NCBI GenBank assembly: GCA_035626395.1
Contig: DASPNR010000002.1
Coordinates: forward strand, 374,501 to 438,500
Reading direction: 5' to 3'
Source: Candidatus Limnocylindrales bacterium
Lineage (GTDB): Bacteria; Desulfobacterota; Binatia; UBA1149; CAITLU01
Length of the DNA: 64,000 bases
Numbering within the stretch: position 1 is the stretch's first letter; every line of letters begins with the position of its first letter. This document shows positions 62,161-64,000 of the stretch, in pieces. The translations under genes and the position numbers were made by a program. Under the pieces are notes generated by a model that had not been told where the DNA came from, ran no database searches, and saw only the letters and a list, made by a program, of their open reading frames with translations.

Positions 62161-64000
62161 TCATGGGAGCGCCGCGGGCGGCGGCGATGGATCGTGCCCC
62201 GGCTCCACCCTCGGCGTCTGCCAGGCGCGGCCGGCAATGGCCTCGGCGATGCTTCGATAGCCGGTCTCCGAAGTGCGGATTGCCGCATCGCCCGCGCGCG
62301 TCGCCCACTCGAGAAGCACGCGACGAACGCCGAGCAGGCCGCGGCTGAGCCCGCCCAGCGTCCAGTCCACCGGCGTCATCGGCGTGAACCGCTCCGGCCA
62401 CGGCTCGCCGAAGGGATCGTTGAGCACGCGTCGCACCCAGTCGATGACCAGCGCGACCCGATCGACGTGCTGCAGGCTCTGGACCGGATCGATGAGCTCG
62501 CCGACGGTGATGTTGTGCAGGCGCAGCGCCTCGATGAGCTCGGCCGGTCGCCGCTTCAGCTTGCTCTCGGGCAGGCGGCCGTAGCCGTGAGCGATCTCGG
62601 TCAGCGTCGCCTGCACGGGCCGGATCTCCTGTCCCGGCAGCAGCGCATCGTAGCTGCGGTCGATCAGTCGCAGCACTTCCTGACTCGTCAGCGTGGCTGC
62701 GGTGGCCGCCAGGTTGTGCAGGTCGTACCAGCGGCGGATGTCGTGGCCGAGCGGCCCGTGGACCCGCGCGGTGCTGATCGGCGGCATCGTCAGGCCATGG
62801 TCCCAGTGCAGCGGGACGTCCTGCGGAGCAACGTCGCGCGCGCGGCCGGCGTCCTGCCAGATCCCGCGCACCGGACGCCCATCCATCGAGAACGGATCGT
62901 AGGCGATCCGGGCCAGCTCGAGAGTCGTCGGAAGGACGTCGATTATGCGTGAGGGCCGATCCAGCCGAACGCCGCGCGGCAGGCCCGGCCCGGCCACGAG
63001 GAACGGGATGCGCTTCTCGTCGCGATGCGGGCCGCCGTGGTCGGGCGCCGGCGCATGAGGTCCGGGAGCGAAGTTCCAGCCGGGCGCGGCCACGACCATG
63101 AGGTCGTAGCGAGCGCGAGCATCGATACGAGGGTGCTCGGGATCATCGAGCAGCATGTGCGCGTAGGCGACGACCGCGTCGGGGTAGAGCGAATCCGCGG
63201 TGGCTCGCAGCCATTCGCGCTCGTCGTACCATCCGCCGCGCTCGCCCGTCTGGACCAGCGGCCGCGCCGCAGGCTCCTCGAGATAGCCGAAGGGATCGTG
63301 CCTGCCACTGCGCGGCGGCAGGATCCGATACTCTCCGCCGGCGACTTCGATCCCGCCGATCACGCGATAGCGGTATTCGAAGGCGCGCGGATCCAACGAT
63401 GCGCGGCGGCGACGCTCGATGAGCGCCTGCGAATCCCGCGTCCTCACCAGCACCGCATCGGGCGCCAGCGGCAGGATGACGAATCGTACGGGGTGCTCGC
63501 CGGCATCGGGGCCGGCGGCGTCGCTGCGCGGTTCGCGCGCGTCGAGCAGACGCTGCAGAACGTCGACCGGCTCGAACTCGCCATGGACGCGGTAACGGAC
63601 CAGATCGGCGTAGCTGTTGGGCACGCTCCAGTCACGCGAATCGGCGGAGGCCTTGGGCAGCGCAACCCAGGCGATGTCGTAGGCCTGAGCTGCCGCGACG
63701 ACGAAGTCGCGCGCGGGCATGTCGGTGTGATCGCGCTGGACGGTGAAGTCGTCGAGCAGGAACAGAACGTTCAGGCCCAGCCCGCCCGAAGCGTCCGGCA
63801 CACGGTCGCCGTCGGCATCGCGGATCGAGGCGTAGAACAACTCGTTGGCCACGTCCCAGGACTGCGGGATGAAGTCCCGGCCGCCGAGCGAGCCATGATC
63901 GGCGTACAACAGCCAGTACGTCCGGTCGTCTAGGCCTTCGCGCTCGAGCTCCGCGCGCAGGCGGCCGACGTCGCGGTCGATGCGAACCAGGTCGCGCCGC
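62161..64000 (-). CDS. alkaline-phosphatase-superfamily (type I phosphodiesterase-like) protein, 5' end outside window
   Basis: The frame is open to the window edge, so only ~613 C-terminal residues are visible. Metal ligands of the superfamily are visible: WLLYADHG (Asp and His) near the left, and DHGGPHRDEKRIPFLVAGPGLP with the later His, followed by PSRIIDVLPTTLELARI as in phosphodiesterases, sulfatases and nucleotide pyrophosphatases. Between them lies a ~230-residue insertion of its own. After residue ~400 (visible numbering) there is a ~200-residue extension rich in Leu/Arg with no recognised domain. The catalytic nucleophile must lie upstream. Substrate unknown. Confidence 0.75.
   Translation of the reverse strand, partial: RRDLVRIDRDVGRLRAELEREGLDDRTYWLLYADHGSLGGRDFIPQSWDVANELFYASIRDADGDRVPDASGGLGLNVLFLLDDFTVQRDHTDMPARDFVVAAAQAYDIAWVALPKASADSRDWSVPNSYADLVRYRVHGEFEPVDVLQRLLDAREPRSDAAGPDAGEHPVRFVILPLAPDAVLVRTRDSQALIERRRRASLDPRAFEYRYRVIGGIEVAGGEYRILPPRSGRHDPFGYLEEPAARPLVQTGERGGWYDEREWLRATADSLYPDAVVAYAHMLLDDPEHPRIDARARYDLMVVAAPGWNFAPGPHAPAPDHGGPHRDEKRIPFLVAGPGLPRGVRLDRPSRIIDVLPTTLELARIAYDPFSMDGRPVRGIWQDAGRARDVAPQDVPLHWDHGLTMPPISTARVHGPLGHDIRRWYDLHNLAATAATLTSQEVLRLIDRSYDALLPGQEIRPVQATLTEIAHGYGRLPESKLKRRPAELIEALRLHNITVGELIDPVQSLQHVDRVALVIDWVRRVLNDPFGEPWPERFTPMTPVDWTLGGLSRGLLGVRRVLLEWATRAGDAAIRTSETGYRSIAEAIAGRAWQTPRVEPGHDPSPPPAALP

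Noticed and set aside
62938-63909. Two DHG motifs in the phosphatase-like protein read as a fusion of two enzymes
   Set aside because: The superfamily normally has separate early and late metal-ligand motifs, so one domain with an insertion explains both.

Overview
The window is very GC-rich chromosomal DNA with dense, mostly minus-strand operons. Many neighbouring genes overlap by 4 nt (ATGA or GTGA), and GTG and TTG starts are common. Gene order (yicC-gmk-relA; pgi-mutL-miaA-pheA; hisC-tyrA-aroA-cmk-rpsA-ihfB; trpS-scpA-scpB-rluB) and the encoded proteins point to a Gram-negative bacterium of the old Deltaproteobacteria assemblage (Desulfobacterota, Myxococcota or Binatota-like, soil or sediment). 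The lineage is an inference; there is no rRNA gene to settle it. I see no insertion sequence, prophage or CRISPR array.

Layout. 0.2-2 kb: a SufT-like Fe-S factor divergent from moaA. 2-4.5 kb: two acyl-CoA dehydrogenases resembling the heteromeric steroid side-chain enzyme ChsE1-ChsE2, behind a site matching the KstR operator consensus. 4.5-8 kb: an exported Cys-rich FGE-like protein, a protein of seventeen 26-residue HEAT-like repeats, and a DUF2892-SRPBCC membrane protein. 8-13 kb: a translationally coupled operon (QueG/RdhA-like Fe-S reductase fused to an SCP2 lipid-binding domain, TetR regulator, Sel1-repeat protein) with an inverted-repeat operator, then a terminator and an exported DUF1329 protein. 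13-20 kb: initiator tRNA and a six-gene coupled operon M50 protease-trpS-scpA-scpB-rluB-copA. 20-33.6 kb: a CHASE-PAS-GAF hybrid kinase, xerD, glnD, amiC, mutS and a VWA/MoxR pair. 33.7-35.3 kb: a haloalkane-dehalogenase-like hydrolase overlapping an unusual ECF sigma factor. 35.5-42.7 kb: the lapA-HIT, ihfB, rpsA, cmk, aroA, tyrA, hisC series. 42.7-49.5 kb: an accessory block (exported S1 protease, CstA with a small partner, Fpg/Nei glycosylase, small conserved protein, APH-type kinase, lipoprotein) that separates hisC from pheA. 49.6-55 kb: pheA, miaA, mutL, pgi. 55.2-57.7 kb: three related exported proteins surrounding rpmB. 58-62 kb: ridA, relA, gmk, yicC. 62-64 kb: an alkaline-phosphatase-superfamily protein running off the window.

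How it works together. Most of the window is housekeeping: translation, chromosome segregation, mismatch repair, aromatic amino acids, stringent response and nitrogen sensing. Between these runs lie pieces suggesting metabolism of hydrophobic compounds: the acyl-CoA dehydrogenase pair, the SCP2 fusion, DUF1329, haloalkane dehalogenase and an ACAD10-type phosphotransferase. The least explained items are the Fe-S/SCP2-TetR-Sel1 operon, the 26-residue repeat protein, the three exported paralogues with Asp-Val repeats, and a hairpin flanked by direct repeats near 57.8 kb.
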